37,979 bases of DNA from Ochromonas danica (lineage: Eukaryota; Sar; Chrysophyceae; Chromulinales; Chromulinaceae): positions 29,112 to 67,090 of the forward strand of contig VKHL01000151.1 of the NCBI GenBank assembly GCA_015146655.1, in the 5' to 3' direction. The notes under the pieces were generated by a model. The model saw only the letters and a program-made list of their open reading frames with translations, had not been told where the DNA came from and did no database searches. Every line of letters begins with the position of its first letter. The first letter of the stretch is position 1. A program made the translations under genes and the position numbers. Below, one piece after another: positions 8,125 to 17,626 of the stretch.

Positions 8125-9735
8125 TCAGGGTAGTCTCAATTCTTCTCGTAGCTCCTTAATCAATGCGTGGATTTCATCCCAAGTCATGGGAACTTTCTTC
8201 TTGCTAATAGGCACTTTCAAAGCACCCACTATTTGCAAAGCCAATCGCTGGTAGCCAGTCATGGCCGCGATGTCTAACGCAATGGGATTCAACGCCTCCT
8301 CGCCAATCTCTGCTGCCAGAAAGGCTTCTCCCTCTTCCACTGTAAAGACATTCTTTGGGTCAGCTTCAATCTCAAGTTGTTGGATAATTTCTGGGTCTAA
8401 TTGATCGAAGAAGGCCGAAGCTATTTTATTTCGCAATACTTTCTTCTCTTTCTGTAATCGTGCTTGTGCTTCTTCAGCAACTTTGACTTTGCAGTCCTTT
8501 GCCACGCGCTCTTGTAATGGATTATATTTCTCTAGAATAGACTTGAGCAAAAGCTCTAATGCAGACTCAATGTTTGGATCGGGTTGGTAGGTCTCGCTGT
8601 CCACGTCAGCAGGAACGAAAGAAGAGCATTCCGCGATATAGAGATTGTCATCATATTCTTGAGGAATGGGGAGAACATCCTGCCAAAAAGAAGCAGGCCG
8701 AGCTCCATGCTTGTCTTGTTGATTAGCAAAGATTAGTAAGGGTTTCCCATTGAGAAAAGGACTGCTCAAAGTCTGTTCCGCTATGCGAAGAGTTTCTTCT
8801 AGATTGGATTCTTCCACGGCAGCATTGAGCACGTAAATGACACCATGAATGTCATGATAGTAGTTCTTCCAGATATCTCTTATTCGCGGACCACCTCCTA
8901 GATCGAATAGCTTCACTTGTGTGTCAGCGTCGAGAGCCATGGTGACGGGGCGAAAGCCCACTGTGGGTTTGGTGGAAGGATCATATTTGCCTTGGAGGAT
9001 ATTCACCAAAGAGGTTTTACCAACCCCACCCAGTCCAAAGATAGCAACTCTGATTTCTTTTGGCTCTGAGGAAGCGGGTAAGGTGACCTCCACTTGACTG
9101 CTTTTCGCGCTGCTTGTGGCCAAAGCTGCTGTGGAGGAGACTGCAGCCTCTGCTACTGCTGCTGAAGAAGGAGGAGCTGTAGCAGGCAAAACAGAGGGTG
9201 ATGGGACAGATTTCTTTGCCAAGGAAGAAGCAGCGGGCAGCGAAGGGGTGGGCATGGAAGAAGGGAAGAGGTCGGCGCGGTCTGGAATGAGCGCGTCTTC
9301 CTGCAGCATGGACTGCAGCTGCTCAATCATGAAGGCGATCACATCGTCAGGCAAGACCACTGCAATACGATTCACCAGTTTCGCCACTACGGGTCCGATA
9401 TTAGTGGCCAAGAACAGCTTCATCTCTTTCTTCGGCTTGATGGCGGGCCAGTGCTCGGGCAGCAGCACTTTCTCCGACTGGCTCGCCTTACCCGCGCAGT
9501 GCTTGAGGTAGTGTATCATAGCACGAGGTACATCTGCTGGCTGTTCAATAAGCATTCTTGTAATACAGTCTCCGAGAATTGGGTCGACCTTCTCGAGGAA
9601 GAAGAGGAAGGTTCGCTCTTTGCGCTTCTGTAAACGACTGCTAATCTTTGGACCTGCTGAAGAGGTGTTAGTGGCTTTGATTTGTCTCACAGCCCGAATA
9701 CCATAGGGAGCACTAGGTGAGCTGAGCGCTGACAT
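8125..9735 (-). CDS. ARL13: ARL13-type ciliary small GTPase with two N-terminal RIIa/Dpy-30-like segments
   Basis: An intronless 536-aa protein. The GTPase begins near residue 232 with a P-loop GLGGVGKTS (G239-K240-T241), switch I TVGF, and switch II DLGGG followed by RIRDIWKNYYHDIHGV; DLGGG in place of DxxGQ is the ARL13 signature. FANQQDKHGA is the base-recognition motif. ARL13 is a cilium GTPase that activates ARL3. Upstream, FLEKVDPILGDCITRMLIEQPADVPRAMI..L and, further on, FLATNIGPVVAKLVNRIAVVLPDDVIAFMIEQL each look like RIIa/Dpy-30 docking helices, so there are probably two. Kinetoplastid ARL13 is known to use one such N-terminal domain to dock on the axoneme. An Ala/Ser-rich linker joins them to the GTPase. 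The C-terminus is a coiled coil (EEAQARLQKEKKVLRNK) and a helical tail. It is head to head with RIC8. Confidence 0.88.
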   Translation of the reverse strand: MSALSSPSAPYGIRAVRQIKATNTSSAGPKISSRLQKRKERTFLFFLEKVDPILGDCITRMLIEQPADVPRAMIHYLKHCAGKASQSEKVLLPEHWPAIKPKKEMKLFLATNIGPVVAKLVNRIAVVLPDDVIAFMIEQLQSMLQEDALIPDRADLFPSSMPTPSLPAASSLAKKSVPSPSVLPATAPPSSAAVAEAAVSSTAALATSSAKSSQVEVTLPASSEPKEIRVAIFGLGGVGKTSLVNILQGKYDPSTKPTVGFRPVTMALDADTQVKLFDLGGGPRIRDIWKNYYHDIHGVIYVLNAAVEESNLEETLRIAEQTLSSPFLNGKPLLIFANQQDKHGARPASFWQDVLPIPQEYDDNLYIAECSSFVPADVDSETYQPDPNIESALELLLKSILEKYNPLQERVAKDCKVKVAEEAQARLQKEKKVLRNKIASAFFDQLDPEIIQQLEIEADPKNVFTVEEGEAFLAAEIGEEALNPIALDIAAMTGYQRLALQIVGALKVPISKKKVPMTWDEIHALIKELREELRLP

Positions 9736-10096
9736 GGTGAGAAGAGGATAGATAGCACGGAACTCAGAGTCCGAGGTCTCGATTGGATTTGAAGGGTCTG
9801 TTCTCTTTAAGTTAATGACTGTGAAACCGTTGCTTTCTTCTTCTTAAGTTAACTAGCCTAGTGATGGAGATTTTTGCATGTTCATCACAATTTCTAATTG
9901 GCACATCTTCTTGTTAGGGATAGCACATTTACTAGCGGGGATAATATAACAATAACCTCTTCAATGATCGATAGATAGCTTGATGAATAGTCCTCAATTC
10001 CCTTCAAACCTTCAAACTTGTCATTGTGGTTGTTGTTGTTGCAGTGGGAGATCAAAAAACGCGTTTTTGGTACAACGGGACAGTCTGCTTGCTGTG
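9736..10096. other. Bidirectional promoter region between ARL13 and RIC8
   Basis: A 361-base interval between divergent start codons. An in-frame ATG for RIC8 exists upstream at 9983, but the peptide it would add is Cys-rich and unlike RIC8. I recognise no particular binding site. Confidence 0.45.
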
Positions 10097-12933
10097 ATGG
10101 CCTCGACAAAATGCCATGAGAAGGGAAGAAGCATGATTGCGAAATTAGCCAAGTTAGAACACAAGCTAGGCCATATTGAGATAGAGGATTTACAGCATTT
10201 GGATGTGGAGTCATCTGATTCATTCTATGCAGAAGTCTTGGATGTCTTCCTGGACAAGTACGCGCAGTCCTTCAAGATCCGCGAAGTACTGGGCGAGACC
10301 CGCGAGACACTTATCCTCACTCTTATCCGCAAATTAGAGATCATGACTGATGTCAGTGTCAAACCCAGGACAGAGTTGAAGTTTAAAGGTGAGAGAGATG
10401 CTTTCTGTGGATTTATTATTTCCTCTCACTCACTGTTGTTGATTGTCTGTGTGGAAATATGGGGACATGACTGGACTTGACTGGGTTGGGATGGGATGGG
10501 ATGGAATGGCTGCGGTTGTTATATATTCACCACCACAGTGCTGCAGAATATTTGTGATAGTCTTCGTGTCTGTCTGCGCGATGCTTTCGAGCTGAAACAG
10601 AATCAGATCCAATACCTCCTCAAGTCCCTGCTCCACTTGATTCTTCACTTCCAGCATTATGGACATAGTCTTAGCTTGTCAGCCACGCGCTGCCTTGTCA
10701 ATGTTCTCAACAAGCACCCAGGACGCATCCAAGAGTTCATTTCTCCAGATATTCAAGGATATGCAGTGCTTGCGAATTTGATTCAGAACGATGACGCAGT
10801 GATGGGCGCCAATGAGCAGTCACAGTCTAGCAAAGAGGCTGATCAGGGCAAGTCTAGCTATCGAGCGGGAGATCGGTCAAGTCCACCTTCTCCCTTGCCG
10901 CCAAGCGAATCGAAAGAAAGTGGACGCTCTGCCATCAGCGATGGTAAGAAAATTGATAGCAAGGGAGATAAAGACAGTCCCGACTTAGGTGGTCCTTTGG
11001 GAGCGGATGAGAAAGGAAGTGGGAGAAGTGAAGGAGAGAATGCAAATAGTCAAAGTGCCAGTGCAAGTCCCAAGGAGAGAGGCCCAGAGGCTGACCTCAC
11101 TCTGGTGCATTACTGCGTCAAAGTGCTCTATATGCTGCTGTGTCAGAGGTGAGGAGTGTTTTGTGCTGTTTACACTTGTCAGACCTCACTGGTCTTCTTT
11201 ATGTTCTTTAGTGAGGACGCACACAAACTACTACGCGGGAATGTTCAATTGATTACTGCTAGCACCTACCGGCTGGCTCGCTGTCTACTGGCGAATCATC
11301 ATCAACACCTGCACTTGGCAGAGGAGAATGATGATTTGGCTAATCCTCCCCCACCTCCTATTATCCAACAGTTTCCATATAACGAGCCTAATGCATTGCT
11401 TTATATTGATTTATGCAAATTGTTGTATATCCTTGATGTTTATGGCACACTGGAAGAGGCCATTCTCTTCCAGCGACCTATCTTCTTGCATCCATCGCTT
11501 GCCTTTGTGCGGAACCTGCAGCTCGAGACTGTTCGTTATCCCGCTTTATTTAAGGAGCTTGTTGATTCGACAGTTCAATCTATTGATGAGATCTCTATTC
11601 GCGTGGGTGGACCAGGTGGTGGAGCAACTTCTCGAGAGAGCAGTATATGTTTCCACGGCAGCGAGGAGAAGAGTGTGACTGTGCGGGGATTGTTGGCTAA
11701 CCTGACAAGCAGTGGTGGTGGTGGGAGTGGTCGTGCCACTTCAACTAATCCTGCAGGCGGAGGAGAGCTAGTGTGGAATCCTCTGACAGGTCTACCAGCT
11801 ATCGAAGTGCTGAATACCATTTTACTCGTGGTCCTCACTGTCTCTCCTGTCTACCTCCGCTTACTCTACCGAGCTGTAGTGGATGTGCATCAGAATAGCT
11901 ACTACACCGGCAAGCTTGCAGACTGTGAGGAAGCTTCGTTACAACTGTTACTCCTCGCCTCTGAACCAACTCTCCGCTCGTTTTGCCTCAATGCTGCGCG
12001 CGGTGCAATACAAGGTGATGCTGCAAGTGCTGACGCGAAAGGGAGCGATCGACCCGCAAGCGGTAGTGCTTCGAGTGACAGTCTGTCAGGATTGACTTCT
12101 CTTCGCATTCGAAGGACCTATTTGACTAATTCTCTTGTGCGAATCCTCAATCGTGTTCTTCTCAATGGCAAGACCATGGAGGCTTCTGATAAATGTGCTT
12201 ATTTAACGCCTATTTTGGTGAGTCTCGTGTGTTTATTATCCGTTCTTTTGATTTCTGTTGTATTATTGATGTTGTTTACCTCTTCGTTTGGTCAGATTGT
12301 GTTGAGCAAGGTCGTAGCGCAGGACAGTCAGGCATTGGCTTATGTTAAACACCTTATCTTCCCTAACCCTTATCCTGGTCCTGCAGCCAACACTCCCTCC
12401 GCCCCCCTTGATGTCATTCCTCCTGGTCCAACCCCTGCAAGCATTGCACGATCTGCTTCCAAAGATGAATCTTCGCCAGTCAAAAGTCGGGGGCTATTCG
12501 GAGGCTTTGGTCAGTCTTCCAACTCACCTACGCCCACCACGGGTGCAACTAACTCGCTTCGTAAAACCCAATCGCACTATATTCCTTCGAACAATGAAGA
12601 AGACGCTCTCGCAGCGCTTTCTGGGGGCGGAGGGGCTGGGACCCCAGCATCTGGCATTTCCCAACACTCTATCGACCCTAAAGATTGCCCAGTTAATACG
12701 CTACGCTATGAGCTCATTAATCTCATGACGTCTTTGGATACTCAGATCAAACGTATTGTGGCAGAGTTCCTCTTTGCATTGTGTCAGAAAAATGGTAAGA
12801 ACCCCCTCATACTGTCTGTCTGTCTGTCAATGTGCTAATAACTGCTTTGGTCTCTCAAACAGTGAATGAGTTTGTTTATCGCACAGGATTTGGTAACTCT
12901 GTGGCTTTGCTTCAACTCAAAGGTCTTGTCTAA
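10097..12933 (+). CDS. RIC8: RIC8 (synembryn), chaperone and exchange factor for G-protein alpha subunits
   Basis: Five exons (10097-10388, 10539-11148, 11212-12217, 12296-12794, 12863-12933) give 825 aa, with all phases consistent. RIC8 folds nascent G-alpha subunits and promotes nucleotide exchange on them. The armadillo-like helical body is visible throughout. The most diagnostic part is the C-terminal block LRYELINLMTSLDTQIKRI, VAEFLFALCQ and, after the last intron, VNEFVYRTGFGNSVALLQ, which lines up with human RIC8A. It is longer than the roughly 530 aa of animal RIC8 because of low-complexity Ser/Gly/Pro inserts near residues 185-265, 385-445 and 650-750. It ends just after GFGN..LLQLKGLV and so lacks the acidic, phosphorylated tail of animal RIC8. 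Intron 1 (150 nt) holds a G-quadruplex motif; intron 3 (78 nt) is a stop-free multiple of three. Confidence 0.88.
10483..10500 (+). other. G-quadruplex motif in RIC8 intron 1
   Basis: The coding strand reads GGGTTGGGATGGGATGGG: four runs of three G with two-base loops, the canonical G4 pattern. It lies 38 bases before the 3' splice site, inside the longest of the five RIC8 gene introns. A role in splicing is conceivable but unproven. Confidence 0.7.
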
Positions 12934-13247
12934 TGTTTCGCATATACTGTAATGAACCAAATACAGTAGCTGCTAAGTCACAGTCAACAGCACAGTATTA
13001 GCTTGGCTGGTGGCTGTAATAAGGTAGCTGGAAGAAGAAAAAAGAAGAAGTTTATCTTTTATGATCGAGTTATCTAGGGAATAGGATGATGGTCTAGGGA
13101 GTAATCCCGCAGCTTCCTTGTTGTCATGTGTTGTAACTTGCTTTATTGTACGCCAGAATCTGGAGATTTGGAGGTCTGACCTCGACCATTCATTGCCTCT
13201 CTCTGTCATTAGCCATCATCACTTGGAAATACTTGTTGGAGAAGGAA
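12934..13247. other. Intergenic region RIC8 to TrmA, no gene seen
   Basis: A 314-base tandem-gene spacer holding the RIC8 3' UTR and the TrmA promoter. An open frame runs into TrmA from 13146 but has no ATG before 13248. Confidence 0.5.
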
Positions 13248-14615
13248 ATGGCTTCTCGTAAGGACGGTAGTCATCTTGCACGATGCTATGTTGATGATTA
13301 TGACCGGTTATTGCAGGAGAAAGTGAATACTTTCAAAGCTCTCTTGCAGTCTTCTCTCAGCAGTGCGGAAGTGGTGAAAGACTGTGTGGCTGGCAATGGC
13401 ACAGCGGTAGAGAGTGAATTGAATGACGCCAAGAAGACTGACAACACTCTGACTTTGCCTCCCATTGAGGCGTTTGAGTCATCCAAAGAACATTTCCGCA
13501 TGCGAGCGAATTTCCAAATGTGGCACGATAATCCGAACAATCGCTGTCCTGAGGGATTCTTCTATGCGATGTTCGATGAAGCTGACCCCAAGACACCCTG
13601 TGAAGTGAAGAACTTCCCTCGTGGAACCCAACGCATCAACGAGTTAATGCCTCTCTTAATGCAAGCATTCCACGAAGTGCCTGTGCTCTTCAAGCATTTG
13701 TTTGAAGTCAGATTCCTCACCACGAAGAGCAAGCAGGCGCTAGTAGTTCTCCTCTACAAACAACCATTAGCTCCTACTTGGCGGGCTGCTGCTGAAGAAC
13801 TCGCAGTCAAGCTTCAAATCAAAGTGATCGGTCGAGCCAGGAAGATGAAGCAAGTGGTTGGAGGAGTCGACGCCGCTGGAGATCGAACAACAACGACAAC
13901 AACTGCTGCTGCAGAGGGAAAGGATGAGGATGAGACGATTTGTGAAGTGCTTGAAGTGGATGGCCAACCTTTTAGCTTATTTCAGACGGAAGGTGCCTTC
14001 TCCCAGCCCAATGCAGCCGTCTGTGAGAAGATGATCACCTGGGCTCTCGATGTCAGTCGACCTCATCAAAGCCATGACTTGCTAGAGCTTTACTGTGGAG
14101 GGGGTACCTTTACTGTTCCACTTGCTAGACGCTTCCGCCAGGTCTTGGCAACAGAGATATCGAAAGCATCTGTTGAGCTCGCCAAGAGAGCTTTCCGAGA
14201 GAATAAAATCGAGAATATTCAAATGCTCAGACTTTCTTCTGAGGAATTCACAGAGTTTTATGAAGGACGACAAGATTTCCGCCGAGCAGCCACTAGTGGA
14301 GTGAAACTTGCTGACTATGATATTCGCACAGTGTTAGTGGATCCTCCACGTGCAGGACTGGATCCAGGCACTTGCCGTCTAGTGAGCAAGTTTGACAACA
14401 TCGTCTACATCTCCTGCAATCCCGTCACTCTTGCACGTGACCTCAAAGTGTTGACTGAGAGCCATCGTATTGTACGCCTCGCTGCCTTTGATCAGTTCCC
14501 CTATACACACCATCTCGAATGTGGTGTCTATCTCACTCGTAAAGAGTCGCTTGAGACTGCGAAGGAAGAAGAAAATGTTGACGATCCTCCTGCTAAGAAG
14601 GCGAGAACCGACTGA
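13248..14615 (+). CDS. trmA: tRNA (uracil-5-)-methyltransferase, bacterial TrmA type
   Basis: A single exon codes 455 aa. It should make m5U54 (ribothymidine) in the T-loop of tRNA from S-adenosylmethionine. It follows E. coli TrmA closely along its length: HFRMRANFQMWHD, INELMPLLMQAF, IGRARKMKQ, SQPNAAVCEKMITWALDV, the SAM-binding motif LLELYCGGGTFTVPLARRF, VLATEISKASVELAKRA, VDPPRAGLDP, the nucleophile in YISCNPVTLARDL (C390) and the general base in DQFPYTHHLECGV (E424). An acidic, Thr-rich insert lies near residues 205-235, and a charged tail ends KKARTD. This is the bacterial subfamily, not the typical TRMT2A/Trm2 architecture, and it has no intron beside intron-bearing neighbours. Gene transfer or organelle origin is possible. 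The start is the first in-frame ATG. Confidence 0.93.
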   Translation: MASRKDGSHLARCYVDDYDRLLQEKVNTFKALLQSSLSSAEVVKDCVAGNGTAVESELNDAKKTDNTLTLPPIEAFESSKEHFRMRANFQMWHDNPNNRCPEGFFYAMFDEADPKTPCEVKNFPRGTQRINELMPLLMQAFHEVPVLFKHLFEVRFLTTKSKQALVVLLYKQPLAPTWRAAAEELAVKLQIKVIGRARKMKQVVGGVDAAGDRTTTTTTAAAEGKDEDETICEVLEVDGQPFSLFQTEGAFSQPNAAVCEKMITWALDVSRPHQSHDLLELYCGGGTFTVPLARRFRQVLATEISKASVELAKRAFRENKIENIQMLRLSSEEFTEFYEGRQDFRRAATSGVKLADYDIRTVLVDPPRAGLDPGTCRLVSKFDNIVYISCNPVTLARDLKVLTESHRIVRLAAFDQFPYTHHLECGVYLTRKESLETAKEEENVDDPPAKKARTD

Positions 14616-14690
14616 TCTCTTTGACTAGCAGGGTGAAATTGTGTAACAACGTATTGAAATCAGTCCATGAGATAACCTAACAAAGGTGGC

Positions 14691-14767
14691 ATGGTGGAAG
14701 GTAGCGGCATTGCGACGTGTTAGAAATGTCAACTTTATGAACAACAACTAAATGTGTAGAACTACTG
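14691..14767 (+). repeat. 77-bp direct duplicate, left of the gap
   Basis: Identical, base for base, to 14778-14854. It begins ATGGTGGAAGGTAGCGG and ends AACTACTG immediately before the N run. Confidence 0.97.
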
Positions 14768-14777
14768 NNNNNNNNNN
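14768..14777. other. Assembly gap (10 N)
   Basis: Ten undetermined bases. Because the sequence on both sides is the same 77 bases abutting the gap exactly, the natural reading is two overlapping contig ends that the scaffolder failed to merge. Confidence 0.95.
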
Positions 14778-14854
14778 ATGGTGGAAGGTAGCGGCATTGC
14801 GACGTGTTAGAAATGTCAACTTTATGAACAACAACTAAATGTGTAGAACTACTG
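14778..14854 (+). repeat. 77-bp direct duplicate, right of the gap
   Basis: Exact copy of 14691-14767, starting immediately after the N run. Confidence 0.97.
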
Positions 14855-15050
14855 TGAATTCACAAACTAAACTATCCTCTTCTCCACTCCTTTCTACTGC
14901 GAACCTGATCGACATGGCCACTATCAAGTCATCAGTCCTTTCCTTCTTGGCTTCTTCTCTACGCGATACTAATCAGTTTAAACTCAAGAATAGCATTCCT
15001 TTCCCCGAGATGGCTGTTTCTTTCTACTATCTCTAATCATTTCCTTCATC

Positions 15051-17021
15051 TTAATCCATGAGACGAGTCAAAGCTGTTACCACAGTCCAGCATAACGACC
15101 CAAACAGCACTGTCAGGAAGATAATACCAGCTGTCTTCGAACGAATCTGTGACTTCGCCAACTCCTCTTGCTCTTCAGGACTTCTTGGAAGTAAGAATAG
15201 CAAAGAAAGAGGGAGCACCGAGAGACAGGAAGTCAAAGTGTTAAGCTTCCACAGGCCGTCGACGTTATGACTGCGCATGGCATCATTGGAGACGTCCCAC
15301 ACATTGGACAGCAAGTTGCCGAGATTACTGGCACAGACCAATGCGATATTACCAAAAGTGGTGAGCATGGCATAACTCGCTCCTTCTGCTCCTTCAGGGC
15401 AGAGTCGCATATACATGATGCACAGAGGCAAAAACTGAATGCCAGAGATATAGGCACTAATGACATCATCTCCAAGCGAGAAGAAGTAGTTATTCAGATG
15501 GAGATACTTCACGTTCCATTGGAAGATAAGAATCAGCTGTAACATGGAAAAGAAGCAAGTCAATGAGACAGTCCAAACGTAAATACGACGCCAAGATGTT
15601 TTGAAAAAGAAGTACTTGTAAGCCATCACACCAGCAAAAGTCATGAAACTCCCCAGAATGACCGTCATACCCAAAATCCAAGCTGGAAACTGAAGATTAA
15701 GCTGTAAATAAGATTGCCACGCGACATTGGGCACTTGAAAGAGGTTGAAAATGTAAACAAAGGCCATGGGTCTCCAAACAGATTGCAATTGCACAGTCTG
15801 CCAGATCTCATCCAACTGTTCGTAAATTGATTTGGGCACATCATCATCATCAACATGGACGTCCTCTTCCTCCTGGCTAGGCTCGCTATCACTGTTAGAT
15901 GCCTCAGTGAGGATCTCAACATGACCAAAGCCATGGTAGCCAGCTGCAGTCATATGCAGATCAGGGACAAGGCGGCTGTCTTCGTCAATGACGATCTTCT
16001 TGTGGTGATGATGATAGTGAGGGTGTTGAGAAGCATCTCCTCCATTAGCACCATCATTTACATTGGTTGTGCTTGGTGCATTGGTCTTGGCAGTGGCGCC
16101 ATAGCCGTGGTCAAATGGTTTGTTGGTTGTGGTAGACGAAGAAATGGTTCCCATCTCCAGCAGATGGCTGCGCTCGTCTGCGTTAGCGGGGTCTTCGTTA
16201 GCTTTTCTCTCCTCTCCCCCAACTCCTTCATCGGAACTTCGCTTTTTACTGCTGGTGTTGGCATCAAGGGCTGCTTGGGAGAAATGGAACTTCTCTCTCA
16301 GTCTGTGTGGCGCATTACAAGCACGGGTCAGCACTCACCGTGACACATTAACACAACTAGATAGAAGGTATTCTTACGTGAAAAGAGAAGGTGTGACCAA
16401 GATAAAGGGTATCAAACCATTAAGAAAGGCCAATTGCATGAAATCCAAGCCCCAACCCCAGGACTTACGATTGCAAAGCGTGGCACCGCAGATGGCGCCA
16501 ATCAAACTGCCCGCAAAGCGAATGGAATAACACGAAGCTTGCATCTGGCCTCGAGTATCTTCAGGCTCATATTTGCTACGCTGAACGCACATGGTGTCGG
16601 CCATGACATCCATCTGGATGAGGCCAATGGTGCCCATGAAGGTGCAGGCGGAAAGGAAGACCACGCTATGCACTCCAAGGATGGCATAAGCCATAAATGC
16701 TGTTGAATAAAGCACAGCTCCAATCGCAAGGTAAGGCTTACGATGCATGCCATACATGGGGACAGCGTCAGACAAGAAGCCGAAGGCCAGCTTGAGGGAC
16801 CAGGGCAGAGTCTGCAGAATGCCAATTGTGTTCTGCATCTGAGGCTCTGCGTTGAGGTACTCCACGAGATAGATATTCAGAGGAGTGGAGAGGAAGGATC
16901 CCACCAATCCCACAGAAAAATAGGCCAAGACGATGGCAATGTTTTCTTTGCGGTAGATGTCACAAGCGATGGAGACATCGTCAGGATGATCTCTCTTGAC
17001 AGCTCGCTTCTTCGAGGACAT
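15051..17021 (-). CDS. BT1-family (folate/biopterin transporter-like) membrane protein
   Basis: Exons 16378-17021 and 15051-16302 are joined in phase 2 over a 75-nt intron and give 631 aa. About twelve membrane segments are visible. Exon 1 carries the family hallmarks: YFSVGLVGSFLSTPLNIYL, QTLPWSLKLAFGFLSDAVP, HRKPYLAIGAVLY, MDVMADTMCVQRS and GQMQASCYSIRFAGSLIGA. Exon 2 starts with a hydrophilic loop of about 170 residues (Ser/Asn/Asp-rich, with a His cluster PHYHHHHKK and acidic runs), then the second membrane bundle. BT1 proteins carry folates or pteridines in Leishmania and plastids, but substrates vary and cannot be predicted here. ATG 17021 (MSSKKRAVKRD) is chosen; ATG 17219 is in frame but adds a low-complexity Thr/Pro leader that looks like UTR. 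It is divergent from the LC8 gene. Confidence 0.88.
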
Positions 17022-17290
17022 GGTGATGAGAAGGGGACAGGCAAGTAAAGCAGGGACAAGAGAAGAGGACGGGAGGGTGGGGCAGGGCAGGGATGGTGGT
17101 GTGATAGTTGTTGTTGTTATCGTTTGGTCCAAATGGCCACCACACCGCTGATTCCTGGCTATAGTCACACAAACGCGTTCTAAACAAGGAGAAACACTTC
17201 CAAATGAGAAACACAACATTTTCTGGGACGTTTCGCCCCGTCAACACGTTAACATTCGCTTTGAAATAACCTTGACAACCAATCAGCAAT

Positions 17291-17626
17291 ATGGCAGAAG
17301 ACGAGAATCGTCAGGGCAAGGTCAAGGCATCCAATAAAACAGCCGAGAAAGTTCATCCAGCGCAAGTCTTTGCTGAGGACATGTCCGAGGAATGGTCCAA
17401 GGATGCGATCAAAGCGGCCAGGGATGCCTTCGCTCTCACTATCGCAGCTGGTGATGTGCACTCCACCATCGCCGATTTTATTCGGAAGAAATTTGATCGC
17501 GATCATGAGCGTGGATGGAATTGTATTGTGGGGCGGTCGTTTGGAGCCTACGTCACCCACGAGATCAAGACCTACATCTACTTCACCGTGCAGCCGGGGA
17601 CCTACGTCCTTCTCTGGAGATCTTAA
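17291..17626 (+). CDS. DYNLL: LC8-type dynein light chain
   Basis: A single exon codes 111 aa. After a charged N-terminal extension of about 25 residues the LC8 fold is complete: DMSEEWSKDAIKAARDAF, DVHSTIADFIRKKFD, and GWNCIVGRSFGAYVTHE followed by KTYIYFTVQPGTYVLLW. LC8 dimers are assembly hubs of dyneins and other complexes. The extension and the divergence from the 89-residue consensus suggest one of the axonemal outer-arm LC8-like chains rather than canonical LC8, which fits the other cilium genes in the window. The start at 17291 is the only ATG in frame. Confidence 0.92.
   Translation: MAEDENRQGKVKASNKTAEKVHPAQVFAEDMSEEWSKDAIKAARDAFALTIAAGDVHSTIADFIRKKFDRDHERGWNCIVGRSFGAYVTHEIKTYIYFTVQPGTYVLLWRS

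Larger units (their letters stand above)
14616..15050. other. Convergent intergenic region with an assembly gap
   Basis: This lies between the TrmA and BT1 transporter 3' ends. It contains ten N bases flanked by a 77-base direct duplicate. The forward frame at 14839-15036 has no family resemblance. Confidence 0.6.

Noticed and set aside
17022-17219. N-terminal extension of the BT1 transporter from ATG 17219
   Set aside because: The added 66 residues are Thr/Pro/Leu-rich and unlike the family. ATG 17021 gives a normal N-terminus.
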